Position numbers and translations under genes: made by a program | Shown here: in pieces, positions 23,399-34,977 of the stretch | How the letters are laid out: each line of letters starts with the position of its first letter | Numbering within the stretch: position 1 is the stretch's first letter | Notes under the pieces: model-generated | Database searches by the model: none | Told to the model about the DNA's origin: nothing | What the model saw: only the letters and a program-made list of their open reading frames with translations | From: Achatina immaculata | Taxonomy: Eukaryota; Mollusca; Gastropoda; Stylommatophora; Achatinidae | DNA: 64,000 nucleotides | NCBI GenBank assembly: GCA_009760885.1 | Contig: CM019713.1 | Location: 21,336,427 to 21,400,426, forward strand | Direction: 5' to 3'

Positions 23399-25050
23399 TG
23401 TATAAACTAGGAAAAAAGTAGGAGCAGCTTTGTTACTTAACAATTACAAAGTTGTGACATTTCGGCATGAGCCTTAATCATACGAAAACATACAGGACAA
23501 AGAAATAGAGAGAGGAGATAAAGTATAGATTCACATGAATGCTATTAAAAAAAAAAATTAAGTTAATAATGAACAGAGCACTTAACTGTAACTATAAGAA
23601 GATGTAGCTTGTCCGACACTGTGTGTCAGAAATGAGCATGGTAGGGCATAGAGACTGTTTAAATGGAGACCTGTAATGTGTGGTCGGTGGGTCATAACTG
23701 GGGGTGGTGGGTGGGGAAACCATGGAGGGGAGAGAGAGTGGTACAGTGTTAACCTAGCCAGGAGAAGGTGAATTAGATGATTATAGTTAGGGTAGAGGGG
23801 TTGTAATGTGATGCTGTGATGAGGTTCTGAACTATGTGTAACAAATGAGAAGGGAGTGGAGCTTAGTGGAGAGGGATTATAACTGACTGACTGATTGATT
23901 GATCTTTATTTCAAAAGGGTTAAGAACTGGGCACGCAGGCCTGTCTGACATTCTGCCCTTTATCATACATCTTTCACTCTATTCCAGACATTCTACAAAT
24001 ATGCTGTTCATATAACAAACATAACTAACACTGAAGCTGAGAGACATAAAATAAAACATAACATTTACGTTTCACTCTTAAACATTCACTCAGTACAGAA
24101 GTAACTACATACATTATAAATGACTATCTACTAAACAAAATTTTCGGGACTATTCAGAAAACAATTAATTGTATTCGGTGTCTGTAAGAGCAGTTTAAGA
24201 TAACTTTTAAGTTTTATATTTCATGGAGGCATGTAGTCGACATCAAATAGATATTGGGAAAGCTTGTAGTTGTAGGAAGGAGTATAATTTATATTTTTTA
24301 TATAGGATAGGAGGGTATTCCAAAGATGAGCAGCAGAATAACTAAAGCTTTTCTTGTAAAGATCAAGTCTAGGTTTTGGAAGACATGTTGTTCAAGCGTT
24401 GGCTGCAGTTTGGGCTAAATTTAAACAGGTTCCATAGATAAGGCGGGGCATGCCGTGAAAGAATTTGATGTACTAACTTGGCTTTGTTGAAGAGGAACCT
24501 GTTCTTAAGAGGCAGTATTTTGATACGTTTGTGATGGTTAGTTGTTTGTGCTTGATCTTTGTCACTAATAAGCTTTACTGCTCGCTTTTGGAGTGAGCAA
24601 AGCCTCTTTGTATTTGACATTGAGCAACCATCTCAAACTGTTGAGCAATAGTTTAAATGTGTTTGTATATGAGATATGTAGTATGTCTTCCTAGTGTCTT
24701 GATCGATGAAGTGCTTAATTTTAGCTAATTGGTATACTTTTTGTGCGATGAGTTTTGTTAGACATTGCACATGAGAGTTCCAGGTCAGATGTTGGTCAAT
24801 AATAAGACCTAGTGTTTTGTGCTCGCTAACGTTTTCTATCTGTGATGTTTCTGTACAGAGCCGAAGTGTTGTTTTTGTTGCGTTTTGTAGTTTCTGTCTT
24901 GTTGTTATGCTATGTTGTAACTGTTGAAGAGGAGAATGTTAGGTGTAGCTTTAAAGCAAGTTTAACCTGTGTGGTTTCAGCGTCCCAAAATCCTGAATGT
25001 AGCGGTTCTCAAGCACTAAGTGGTTTGTGTCAAAGGTTATGATATGTAAA
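23399..25050 (-). mobile_element. Penelope-like element (copy 2), 3' end, split by a LINE
   Basis: Starts with TATAAACTAGGAAAAAAGT, the same terminus as copy 1 and in the same orientation. The 3' UTR matches copy 1 and copy 3 up to about 23887 (GGAGTGGAGCTTAGTGGAGAGGG). The sequence resumes at about 24917 with GAGGAGAATGTTAGGTGTAG and a remnant of the endonuclease C-terminus. A LINE F copy lies between. Confidence 0.8.
23888..24916 (-). pseudogene. CR1/Jockey-like LINE (family F) nested in Penelope copy 2
   Basis: The minus-strand 3' part of family F: tail repeats CTGACTGACTGATTGATTG at the left, the 3' UTR signature GGGCACGCAGGCC (complement of GGCCTGCGTGCCC), then the RT C-terminus at 24369-24620 (MSNTKRLCSLQKRAVKLISD, ILSRHAPPYLWNLF). 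It continues to 24912 as TTRQKLQNATKTTLRLC...HKTLGLIIDQHLTWNSHV in broken frames. The 5' truncation point is inside the RT. TATAACTG at the left and TGTAACTG at the right are a plausible target-site duplication. Confidence 0.85.
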
Positions 25051-25377
25051 ACATCACACAGGTGTAAGACATGGCTAGTGTCATGGGAAATAAATGTAAA
25101 TAATCACTTCATTTTTTTCTATGTGGAAGTTCAAACTGCACCGACTACAAGACTGACAGTTTAGGTGTCTACAAATTACTCAGAAATGATCAGTTAATGC
25201 CATATTACACTGTAATGTAAAAATAATGACATTTTTTGTCAAATTTAAGGGAAGCAGAACATAAACATCCATATTTGCTTTTTGCACAAACAGCACTCCT
25301 GTTAGAAATACTCCTTGAGTATTGTGGCATACATTAACAAGTAGATTATGTATAAACTTATTGGTATCTTTCCAATG
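25051..25377. other. Beclin-1 intron 1, no recognisable feature
   Basis: Unique sequence. The last 45 bp (GATTATGTATAAACTTATTGG) recur to the right of the LINE that follows. Confidence 0.5.
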
Positions 25378-28300
25378 TTTTTTAACGCTCTCGCCGGTAT
25401 GCAGAAATCAGCAGAATTCTGCTTGATCTGTCACATATCCAGTACTGGGAGTTGGGCATAACGCTAAAAACCTTACTCTGGGACCTATCTAGAGGCGACT
25501 CCAGATGGGAAAAAAAGATATCATTACAGAAACTCGCAGAGAAACCAACCGAGCATCAGGGATGCCAACTCCGAGGAGCTCATTTGTTGGCCCCAAACAC
25601 GTCATAAAGATTGGATTCTGGAACGTAAGAATGATGGCAGCACCAACAAAAACTACACAGGTCATCAAAGAAATGGAGAGATACCATCCAGATGTACTGG
25701 GCATCAGCAAAATGCGATGGGCAGAAGCAGGTAAAAGATCCACGGAAAACAGTAAGTTAATACATTCAGGCAGAAACGATGGTAAACATCGAGATGGGGT
25801 AGGTATTATTATGTCAAATGTAGCAGCAAAGAGCCTTGCAGAATGGGAACCAGTGAACGGTAGTATAATAAGAGCACGATACAACCTAAGACATGGAAGA
25901 ATGACAATAATACAGTGTTATGCACCCACGAACGATGCAGATGATGAGGTGAAAGACGACTTCTATCACCAATTACAACAAATCATCAACAAAGTCCCTA
26001 AACACGACATCCTAATTGCTATGAGGGACTTCAACACTAAGGTAGGAAAAGATAACACTGACATTGAAAAAGTAATGGGGAAAAAAGGATTTGACATGGT
26101 TAATCAGAACGGAGAAAGATTAATTGAAATACGTCTAACAGAGGGCATGGTCATTGGAGGCACAATATTTCCACATAAAGAGATACATAAAACAAAGTGG
26201 ATATCTCCAGATGATAGAACTAGAAACCAGATAGATCATTTTTGTATTAGAAAGCAATACAGAACATCTCTGATAGATGTAACGGCTTATAGAGGTGCAG
26301 ATGTTAACAGTGATCACAACCTGTGCATAGGGAAAATAAAACTAAATCTGAAAAACCAACACAAGAAATCAATACACAGAAAGATACACAGCCACAGCCT
26401 ACAAGAAGAAAATACTAACAGTAATTTCAATCAGGAACTTGCCAATCATTCCAAAACACACAGTGAAGTAGAGGAGATAGATATAAATGAATTATGGAAT
26501 TCTTACAGCACAGCCATAATCACAGCAGCAAAGACGAGCAGTCAAATTAGACATGTTGAATGTAAAAACAGAGCTTTGAAAAGATCTGGTGAAAGCAATA
26601 TACAAGAAATAGAGAAGAAAGTAAAAAGTTCAGCTAGAAGGGATAAAAAAGAATACATAGACCAAAAGAGGCAGAGAAAGCAGCAAAAACAGGAGACAGC
26701 AAAACTTTATATAACATACATAAGAGGCTAACAGGTACTATTACATCTAAAGAAAGACCAATCCTTAGCAAAACTGGAACCCTATTAACATGAAGTAAAG
26801 ACCAAAACCAAAGATGGGCTGAAAACTTCCAAGAAATACTTAATCGACCACACCCAAAAGAATTGATAAACCTTGAAACCGACTTACCAGCCCCACAACT
26901 AAATGTCAACCTAAATGAAATTACATTGCATGAAACTGAAACAGCAGTGAATTTATTGGCTAACAACAAAGCTGCAGGTGAAGATGAAATAACAGCTGAA
27001 ATGCTAAAAGTAGTAAAAATAGTGAAACATGAGACAACTACAGGGAATGTTTAACAAGATTCGGTAAGTAGAAAAGGTCCCTTCTAATTGGAAAAAAGAA
27101 ATTATTGTTAAAGACCAAAAAAAAGGCAACTTTAGTGCTTGTCACAATTGGAGAGGAGTAACCTTAATATCAGTTGTGTCAAAAGTATTTTGTAAGGTCA
27201 TTTTGAATAGACTTAAAGATATAGTGGATACTACAATGAGAGAAGAATAAGCAGGATTTCGAAAAGGGAGAAGATGTCTCGACCAGATCTTTACTCTAAG
27301 AATAATACTTGAAGAACATACTGAAAAGCAGAAACCATTAATACTGAACTTCATAGACTTTAAAAAGGCATTTGATAGAATACACAGAGATCCATTATGG
27401 AGAATTTTAAGTCTATATGGAATACCATCTAAAATTGTCAACATCATTAAGGACTTCTACAATGGATATGTTTGTGCAGTCAAGACAGAAGAAGGGATGA
27501 GTGAATGGTTCCAGAGAGAAACAGGTGTGAAACAAGGATATATACTGTCTCCTTTGCTTTTTGGAATTACAATAGACTTCATAATGAAAAAAATGCTGCA
27601 CAGGTATTGACTGGGTACATGGGACCCAATTAGAAGATCTTGATTTTGCTGATGACATAAATCTTATCAGTAACAATGTGAATTCCATGCAAGAAAAAAA
27701 CAGATAGCCTGTCTTCACTGGCTAGCAAAATAGGACTTGAAATTAACAAGGACAAAACAAAAATAATGAAAATTCCCATTAATCAAATGGAAAAATACAT
27801 GTAGAAGGGACAGATATTGAAGAACTCAATCAATTTGCATACCTTGGCAGCTACATAGACCAGGATGATGACACCATAACAGAAGTTAGAATTAGAATTG
27901 CAAAAGCAGCATCGATCTTCAAGAATCTTGAGAACATATGGAATTAAAAAATTATAAGTACAAAAACCAAGTTAAGACTATTCAATTCAAATGTAATATC
28001 CACCCTCATTTATGCATGTGAAAGCTGGAAAACAACTAAAGAAATAGACAAGAAATTAGACTCTTTTGAAAACAAATGCCTAAGAAAAATCAAGTGGAAC
28101 AAATTCAAGAACAATGCAGAGATAAGACAGATGACTGAACAACAACCAGTCTCATGGGTGATCAGGAAAAGGAGATGGACATAAGTTGGTTTTTATGAGA
28201 AGAAACGATCAGAGAATCTAAAAACAAGCTATCAGGTGGAACACAACAAGCCAAAGAAAAAGAGGCAGACCGCATGAAACTCTGAAGAGGACACTGTTAA

Positions 28301-28430
28301 GAGAGGCCAAATTAACAGGCATAAAATCCCCTGATGAGGTTGAAAGACTCGCTGAAGACAGGAAAAACTGACGAACAACCTTGCGAGCCCTATGTGATGT
28401 TTAACGGCACAGGAAGGATATAAGATATCT
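25378..28430 (+). mobile_element. RTE-like LINE (family A), near full length, copy 3
   Basis: About 3.05 kb: a 5' UTR of about 125 bp, an endonuclease frame (25505-26731), a linker, a reverse transcriptase (about 26860-27960; LNFIDFKKAFDRIH near 27345, VKQGYILSPLLF near 27525, DLDFADDINLIS near 27645) and a C-terminus (RKRRWT...GQRKRGRP to RALCDV). The 3' UTR is about 25 bp and the end is ATAAGAT. Size, single polyprotein layout and tiny 3' UTR fit the RTE clade; the clade call is inference. RT is broken by several stops and frameshifts (stop at 27249, frame changes near 26700, 27590 and 27705). Flanks share GATTATGTATAAACTTA...GGT.TCTTTCCA. Confidence 0.85.
25505..26731 (+). pseudogene. LINE family A APE-type endonuclease frame
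   Basis: An open frame of 408 codons from ATG to TAA. Motifs in order: IGFWNVRMM (about residue 37), DVLGISKMRW (about 64), IQCYAPTNDADDE (about 137), DILIAMRDFNTKVG (about 172), RNQIDHFCIRK (about 240) and VNSDHNLCIGK (about 268). In apurinic-endonuclease-like LINE proteins the second motif normally carries the metal-binding Glu (G-I-S-E-M-R-W). Here it is Lys, so nicking activity is probably lost even though the frame is open. The basic C-terminal part (residues 285-400) is the linker. A frameshift near 26700 removes the continuation into RT. The domain nicks genomic DNA to prime reverse transcription in intact relatives. Confidence 0.85.
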
Positions 28431-28504
28431 TTCCAAGCAGATTATGTATAAACTTAATGGTGTCTTTCCAAGCAGATTATGTATAAACTTATTGGTATCT
28501 TTCC
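28431..28504. repeat. duplicated target flank of LINE copy 3
   Basis: Two tandem copies of a segment of about 36 bp (TCTTTCCAAGCAGATTATGT and following) lie directly after the LINE. A third, similar copy precedes its 5' end at about 25337-25378. This is longer than an ordinary target-site duplication, so either the site was already a short tandem repeat or the flank duplicated later. Confidence 0.65.
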
Positions 28505-29106
28505 ATAATGAAAACCAGCAATTCTCTATTTCTGTGGCTGATTTTTAGTGAAAAATGGGTGGCCACTAACCACAAGAAGTGGAGAGAATTTGTTGCTGCA
28601 ATGCTAGACAACTCAGGACATACAGAGTGATGATTGGTTAGCTGATTGCCAACCAAGGAAATGGAAAAGAAATTGGGATGAAAATATATGTCTCACCTGT
28701 AAGATTGATTTTAACCTAAGCTTGTCATGATATCTATCTGGTACGTAATTTGTAGTGTTAAACAATATCATGCAATAACAATTAATGTTGAGCTATTCAT
28801 ATCTTTAGTCACTGAGAGGAAATTATTGCAGACAAACATCTTCCTAGATCATCAGACGACGTTATGGACCAACAAAGTCTGGCAGTCTGTTTCTGCCAAA
28901 CTCAATACATCCAAGCTTTCAGTTATATTTTACTGACTTAAATTGTTTTCATCTAGCTTCAGAGTTCACATAATTAAACTTTATGCCAACGCCTTTAGCC
29001 TTTCTTGCAATCATTCAAAGATGATCATCGTATAACTGTCAACAGAAAATGTAACTAGTGTTTACAGACATATATCTTAATAATGCATACATCCAGTCTG
29101 TGTTAC
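28505..29106. other. Beclin-1 intron 1, proximal part
   Basis: Unique AT-rich sequence running to the exon 1 donor. No transposon is recognised. Confidence 0.5.
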
Positions 29107-29254
29107 CTGTAAGTTCCCTGAACAAATCTCTCAACGCATCGATCTCGCCAGAACAAAAGCTGGAGTCCAGCTTAAGAGGAAGATTGCATTTCTGGCAGAA
29201 GAACTGCGCTGGAAAAGTGCCACCTTTCCCCGTTTCTGGGCGAATATTTGACAT
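29107..29254 (-). CDS. BECN1: Beclin-1 (ATG6) homologue, coding exon 1
   Basis: Minus-strand ATG at 29254 followed by 49 codons and one base, ending at a CAG|GTAACA donor. After a short variable start the exon encodes FFCQKCNLPLKLDSSF and then ALRDLFRELT. Family knowledge: Beclin-1/ATG6 begins with a conserved F-x-C-Q-x-C-x-x-P-L-K-L-D-x-S-F motif with a Cys pair, which this matches closely in sequence and position. Beclin-1 is the scaffold subunit of the class III PI3-kinase complex (Vps34, Vps15, Atg14 or UVRAG) that makes PI3P for autophagosome formation and endosomal sorting. An in-frame TGA eight codons upstream supports this start. BH3, coiled-coil and ECD exons are not in the window. 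The stretch after the donor has no coding similarity, as expected for an intron. Confidence 0.85.
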
Positions 29255-29420
29255 TGCTTTAGTACAATAGCGTGGTCAGTCAAGTTCTAGCACCAGTAAC
29301 TAATCTTTGTTAAACAAATTCGAGGATAAATGTTCCACAGTGGGTGAGTCGTTTCCATGAGCAGACGACAACAAACCGGAAGTTGTAGTTTTTCCTCCAG
29401 CTGTGACGTCACAATTTTGT
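29255..29420 (-). promoter_or_regulatory. Beclin-1 promoter region with ETS and CRE sites
   Basis: Directly upstream of the Beclin-1 start codon. ACCGGAAGT at 29375-29383 is a consensus ETS/GABP site, about 120 bp from the ATG. TGACGTCA at 29404-29411 is a perfect CRE/ATF palindrome, about 150 bp from the ATG. No TATA box is obvious. Such a pair is common in housekeeping promoters. The factor binding is inferred from motif identity only. Confidence 0.6.
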
Positions 29421-29774
29421 CCGTATCAGATTATAAGACCTGGCCCTACTTGAATTAAACAAGTTGCCAAATATCACCTTACAAGACATGGCCTTGCTTG
29501 AATTATATAGGTTGTCGAATATCAACTCACAAGACATGTCCTTGCTTATCAGCCCTCAAGATTCGACCTCGTTTACTTTTAACGTTTCATAACAACATGC
29601 CGAGTGTGGCACCATCGACATAGTTTTATTTCTGTTACAGCGCTGACTGTAAAATGCTTTTTTTAATTGCAGGCGATATTTAAGATTGTAAATAGCGCGG
29701 AATTAGTGGAAGAGCTGTGCTGTATGTGCACAACAGCACTTCAATGTTGTGTCAAGCTTTATAAGGAGACAAGA
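29421..29774. other. upstream of Beclin-1, short local repeats
   Basis: Three diverged copies of ACAAGACATGGCCTTGCTTG-like sequence with ATATCA(A/C)C spacers occur at 29435-29560. After that, unique sequence contains a TTTAATTGCAG that could be an acceptor (29661-29671), but no convincing plus-strand exon follows. Confidence 0.4.
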
Positions 29775-29800
29775 ACTCTCTCACTCACTCACTCACTCAC

Positions 29801-29839
<39 letters not shown>

Positions 29840-30156
29840 GACGCACTCTCTCGTTATATTGTCTGTCAGTCTCTCTCTTTCTCACACGCACACACTGTCT
29901 GTCTCTCTCTCACACACACGGATTATCTCTCTCTCTCTCTCTCTCTCTCTTACTTACACAGACACAAACACACTGTTTCTCTGACACAGACACACATACT
30001 GACTGTCTCTCACTCTCTCTCTCTCTCACACACACACACACTCTCACACACTGTCTGTCTGTCACTCTTTTTATCTCCATCACACACGCTGTCTTTCTGT
30101 CCAACCTCTCTCTCTCTCACACACACACAATGTCCATCTGCCTGTCTGTCTCTCTT

Positions 30157-30198
<42 letters not shown>

Positions 30199-30228
30199 AC
30201 AGTCTACTCTTCTTACAGGAAGTATAAA
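29775..30228. repeat. CT/CA-rich microsatellite block
   Basis: Long (CT)n and (CTCA)n runs with CACACA blocks. Open frames of LSLSLS type are low-complexity by-products. Confidence 0.95.
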
Positions 30229-30261
30229 TAGTTTTTTGCTATTTTTATCCGGTGGTGATCT

Positions 30262-33200
30262 TTCCTTCCACCCCACCCCCTCTCGCACAATGTTCCACAC
30301 CCCACCCCCTCACGCACAATGTTACTTATCCCACCCCCTCTTGCACAATGTTCCACACCCCACCCCCTCACGCATAATGTTACTTATCCCATCCCCTCAC
30401 GCACAATGTTACTTATCCCACCCCCTCACGCACAATGTTACTTATCTCACCATCTCACGCATAATGTTACTTATCCCACCCCCTCACGCACAATGTTACT
30501 TATCCCACCCCCTCACGCACAATGTTACTTATCCCACCCCCTCACGCACAATGTTACTTATCCCACCCCCTCACGCACAATGTTACTTATCCCACCCCCT
30601 CACGCACAATGTTACTTATCCCACCACCTCACGCACAATGTTACTTATCCCACCCCCTCATTCACAATGTTACTTATCCCACCCCCTCCTGCGCAATGTT
30701 ACTTATCCCACCCCCTCATTCACAATGTTACTTATCCCACCCCCTCTTGCACAATGTTACTTATCCCACCCCCTCACCCACAATGTTACTTACCCCACTC
30801 CCTCTTGCACAATGTTCCACACATCACCCCCTAACTCACAATGTTACTTACCCCACCCCCTCTTGCACAATGTTCCACACCCCACCCCTTCTTGCACAAT
30901 GTTCCACACCCCACCCCCTCACGCACAATGTTCCACACCCCACCCCCTCACGCACAATGTTACACACCCCACCCCCTCACGCACAATGTTACACACCCCA
31001 CCCCCTCACGCACAATGTTACACACCCCACCCCCTCACGCACATTGTTCCACACCCCACCCCCTCTCGTACAATGTTCCACACCCCACCCCCTCACGCAC
31101 AATGTTACACACCCCACCCCCTCTCGTACAATGTTCCACACCCCACCCCCTCACGCACATTGTTCCACACCCTACCCCCTCATGCACAATGTTACACACC
31201 CCACCCCCTCTCGTACAATGTTCCACACCCCACCCCCTCTCGTACAATGTTCCACACCCTACCCCCTCATGCACAATGTTACTTACCCCATCCCCTCACG
31301 CACAATATTCCACACCCCACCCCCTCACACACACTGTTACTTACTCCACCCCCTCAAACACAATGTTACTTACCTCACCCCATCAGACACAATGTTACTT
31401 ACCCCACCCCCTCACGCACAATGTTCCACGCCCCACCCCCTCACGCACAATATTACTTACCCCACCACCTCACCCACAATGTTCCACACCTCACCCCCTC
31501 ACGCACAACGTTATTTACCCCACCCCCTCTTGCACGATGTTCCACACCCCACCCCCTCACCCACAATGTTACTTACTCCACCCCCTCACCCACAATGTTA
31601 CTTATTCCACCCCCTCACCCACAATGTTACTTATTCCACCCCCCACCCACAATGTTACTTATTCCACCCCCTCACCCACAATGTTACTTACTCCACCCCC
31701 TCACCCACAATGTTACTTACCCCACCCCCTCACCCACAATGTTACTTATTCCACCCCCTCACCCACAATGTTACTTATTCCACCCCCTCACCCACAATGT
31801 TACTTATTCCACCCCCTCACCACAATGTTACTTATTCCACCCCCTCACCCACAATGTTACTTACCCCACCCCCTCACCCACAATGTTACTTATTCCACCC
31901 CCTCACCCACAATGTTACTTATTCCACCCCCTCACCCACAATGTTACTTATTCTACCCCCTCACCCACAATGTTACTTACCCCACCCCCTCACCCACAAT
32001 GTTACTTATTCCACCCCCTCACCCACAATGTTACTTATTCCACCCCCTCACCCACAATGTTACTTATTCCACCCCCTCACCCACAATGTTACTTACCCCA
32101 CCCCCACACCCACAATGTTACTTATTCCACCCCCACACCCACAATGTTACTTACTCCACCCCCTCACCCACAATGTTACTTATTCCACCCCCTCACCCAC
32201 AATGTTACTTATTCCACCCCCTCACCCACAATGTACTTATTCCACCTCCTCACCCACAATGTTACTTACCCCACCCCCTCACCCACAATGTTACTTATTC
32301 CACCCCCTCACCCACAATGTTACTTATTCCACCCTCTCACCCACAATGTTACTTACCCCACCCCCTCACCCACAATGTTACTTACCCCACCCCCTCAAGC
32401 ACAATGTTACTTATTCCACCCCCTCACCCACAATGTTACTTATTCCACCCCCTCACCCACAATGTTACTTACTCCACCCCCTCACCCACAATGTTACTTA
32501 CTCCACCCCCTCACCCACAATGTTACTTACCCCACCCCCTCACCCACAATGTTACTTATTCCACCCCCTCACCCACAATGTTACTTATTCCACCCCCTCA
32601 CCCACAATGTTACTTACTCCACCCCCTCACCCACAATGTTACTTACCCCACCCCCTCACCCACAATGTTACTTATTCCACCCCCTCACCCACAATGTTAC
32701 TTATTCCACCCCCTCACCCACAATGTTACTTATTCCCCCCCTCACCCACAATGTTACTTATTCCACCCCCTCACCCACAATGTTACTTACCCCACCCCCT
32801 CACCCACAATGTTACTTATTCCACCCCCTCACCCACAATGTTACTTATTCCACCCCCTCACCCACAATGTTACTTATTCCACCCCCTCACCCACAATGTT
32901 ACTTACCCCACCCCCACACCCACAATGTTACTTATTCCACCCCCACACCCACAATGTTACTTACTCCACCCCCTCACCACAATGTTACTTATTCCACCCC
33001 CTCACCCACAATGTTACTTACCCCACCCCCACACCCACAATGTTACTTATTCCACCCCCACACCCACAATGTTACTTACTCCACCCCCTCACCCACAATG
33101 TTACTTATTCCACCCCCTCACCCACAATGTTACTTATTCCACCTCCTCACCCACAATGTTACTTACCCCACCCCCTCACCCACAATGTTACTTATTCCAC

Positions 33201-34480
33201 CCCCTCACCCACAATGTTACTTACTCCACACCCTCACCCACAATGTTACTTACTCCACCCCCTCACCCACAATGTTACTTACTCCACCCCCTCACCCACA
33301 ATGTTACTTATTCCACCCCCTCACCCACAATGTTACTTACTCCACCCCCTCACCCACAATGTTACTTACTCCACCCCCTCACGCACAATGTTACTTATTC
33401 CACCCTCTCACCCACAATGTTACTTACCCCACCCCCTCACCCACAATGTTACTTACCCCACCCCCTCAAGCACAATGTTACTTATTCCACCCCCTCACCC
33501 ACAATGTTACTTATTCCACCCCCTCACCCACAATGTTACTTACTCCACCCCCTCACCCACAATGTTACTTACTCCACCCCCTCACCCACAATGTTACTTA
33601 CCCCACCCCCTCACCCACAATGTTACTTATTCCACCCCCTCACCCACAATGTTACTTATTCCACCCCCTCACCCACAATGTTACTTACTCCACCCCCTCA
33701 CCCACAATGTTACTTACCCCACCCCCTCACCCACAATGTTACTTATTCCACCCCCTCACCCACAATGTTACTTATTCCACCCCCTCACCCACAATGTTAC
33801 TTATTCCACCCCCTCACCCACAATGTTACTTATTCCACCCCCTCACCCACAATGTTACTTACCCCACCCCCTCACCCACAATGTTACTTATTCCACCCCC
33901 TCACCCACAATGTTACTTATTCCACCCCCTCACCCACAATGTTACTTATTCCACCCCCTCACCCACAATGTTACTTACCCCACCCCCACACCCACAATGT
34001 TACTTATTCCACCCCCACACCCACAATGTTACTTACTCCACCCCCTCACCCACAATGTTACTTATTCCCCCCCTCACCCACAATGTTACTTACCCCACCC
34101 CCACACCCACAATGTTACTTATTCCACCCCCACACCCACAATGTTACTTACTCCACCCCCTCACCCACAATGTTACTTATTCCCCCCCTCACCCACAATG
34201 TTACTTATTCCACCTCCTCACCCACAATGTTACTTACCCCACCCCCTCACCCACAATGTTACTTATTCCACCCCCTCACCCACAATGTTACTTACTCCAC
34301 ACCCTCACCCACAATGTTACTTACTCCACCCCCTCACCCACAATGTTACTTACTCCACCCCCTCACCCACAATGTTACTTATTCCACCCCCTCACCCACA
34401 ATGTTACTTACTCCACCCCCTCACCCACAATGTTACTTACTCCACCCCCTCACGCACAATGTTACTTACCCTACTCTAAG
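30262..34480. repeat. giant C-rich minisatellite, 29-bp unit, about 145 copies
   Basis: The unit is CACAATGTTACTTATTCCAC followed by CCCCTCACC. In the first 1.3 kb, variants CTCACG, TTCCACACCCCA and TCTTGC predominate. Later units are CTCACCCACAATG with TTATTCC, TTACTCC or TTACCCC. Since 29 is not a multiple of three, all three plus frames cycle through the unit. None contains a stop, giving overlapping open frames of 1421, 1346 and 1212 codons. These are not genes. A rare CTCAAGCAC variant recurs at 32396 and 33467, marking a block duplication of about 1.07 kb. The minus strand is G-rich (GGGGGTGG per unit). Confidence 0.98.
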
Positions 34481-34499
34481 ACCACATCTGAAGATCCCT

Positions 34500-34977
34500 A
34501 AAACATGCTGGATCTCGAGAAAATGGGAAAAATGCATACACTTAAAAATCTTATTTTCGTAGTTCTGTCTTTTCCTCTCCACAGCTTCTTTTGTTTTACT
34601 TTCTGAAGATCGATAGATATCCCTCCTTTTAATTCTCATTACTGCATCTCTATTAGTAGTTAGTACTGATCCAAAATATTCAAAACTCTCCACTTATTCC
34701 AATTTTATTGATTTTCTTCATTGATATATATATTTCAGCTGCCTTATTTGTTTCGCCAGTTGTCATCAATTTAGTTTTCTTCGCATTAAGATAATGGTTT
34801 TGATCTTTGCTGTTCTTACGTACTGACATAATTAATTTTTTCCATTCCTTTTTGCGTTGTGGACAGTAATACTGCGTCATCAGCATATCTAATCTCTGGT
34901 ATTTCATAACCTCCAATTGTTATGGCATAGTAATATTCTTTGTCGACATCTTCTCTAACATTCCATTTTCAGTACAT
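34500..34977 (-). pseudogene. LINE (family D) RT fragment with YADD box
   Basis: The minus strand reads GMLEKMSTKNITMP, then ITIGGYEIPEIRYADDAVLL (the catalytic palm motif) and, in shifted frames, NSKDQNHYLNAKKTKLMTTG and SFEYFGSVLTTN. Several frameshifts are present. The left end is cut at the minisatellite border. On the right it is separated from its own upstream half (35755-37230) by an inserted LINE A fragment. Confidence 0.75.

Noticed and set aside
30236..34562. Open frames of 1421, 1346 and 1212 codons on the plus strand (His/Pro/Thr-rich)
   Set aside because: All three frames are open because the 29-bp repeat unit lacks stops in every frame; each reads the same repeat. No start context, splice site or domain supports a protein.
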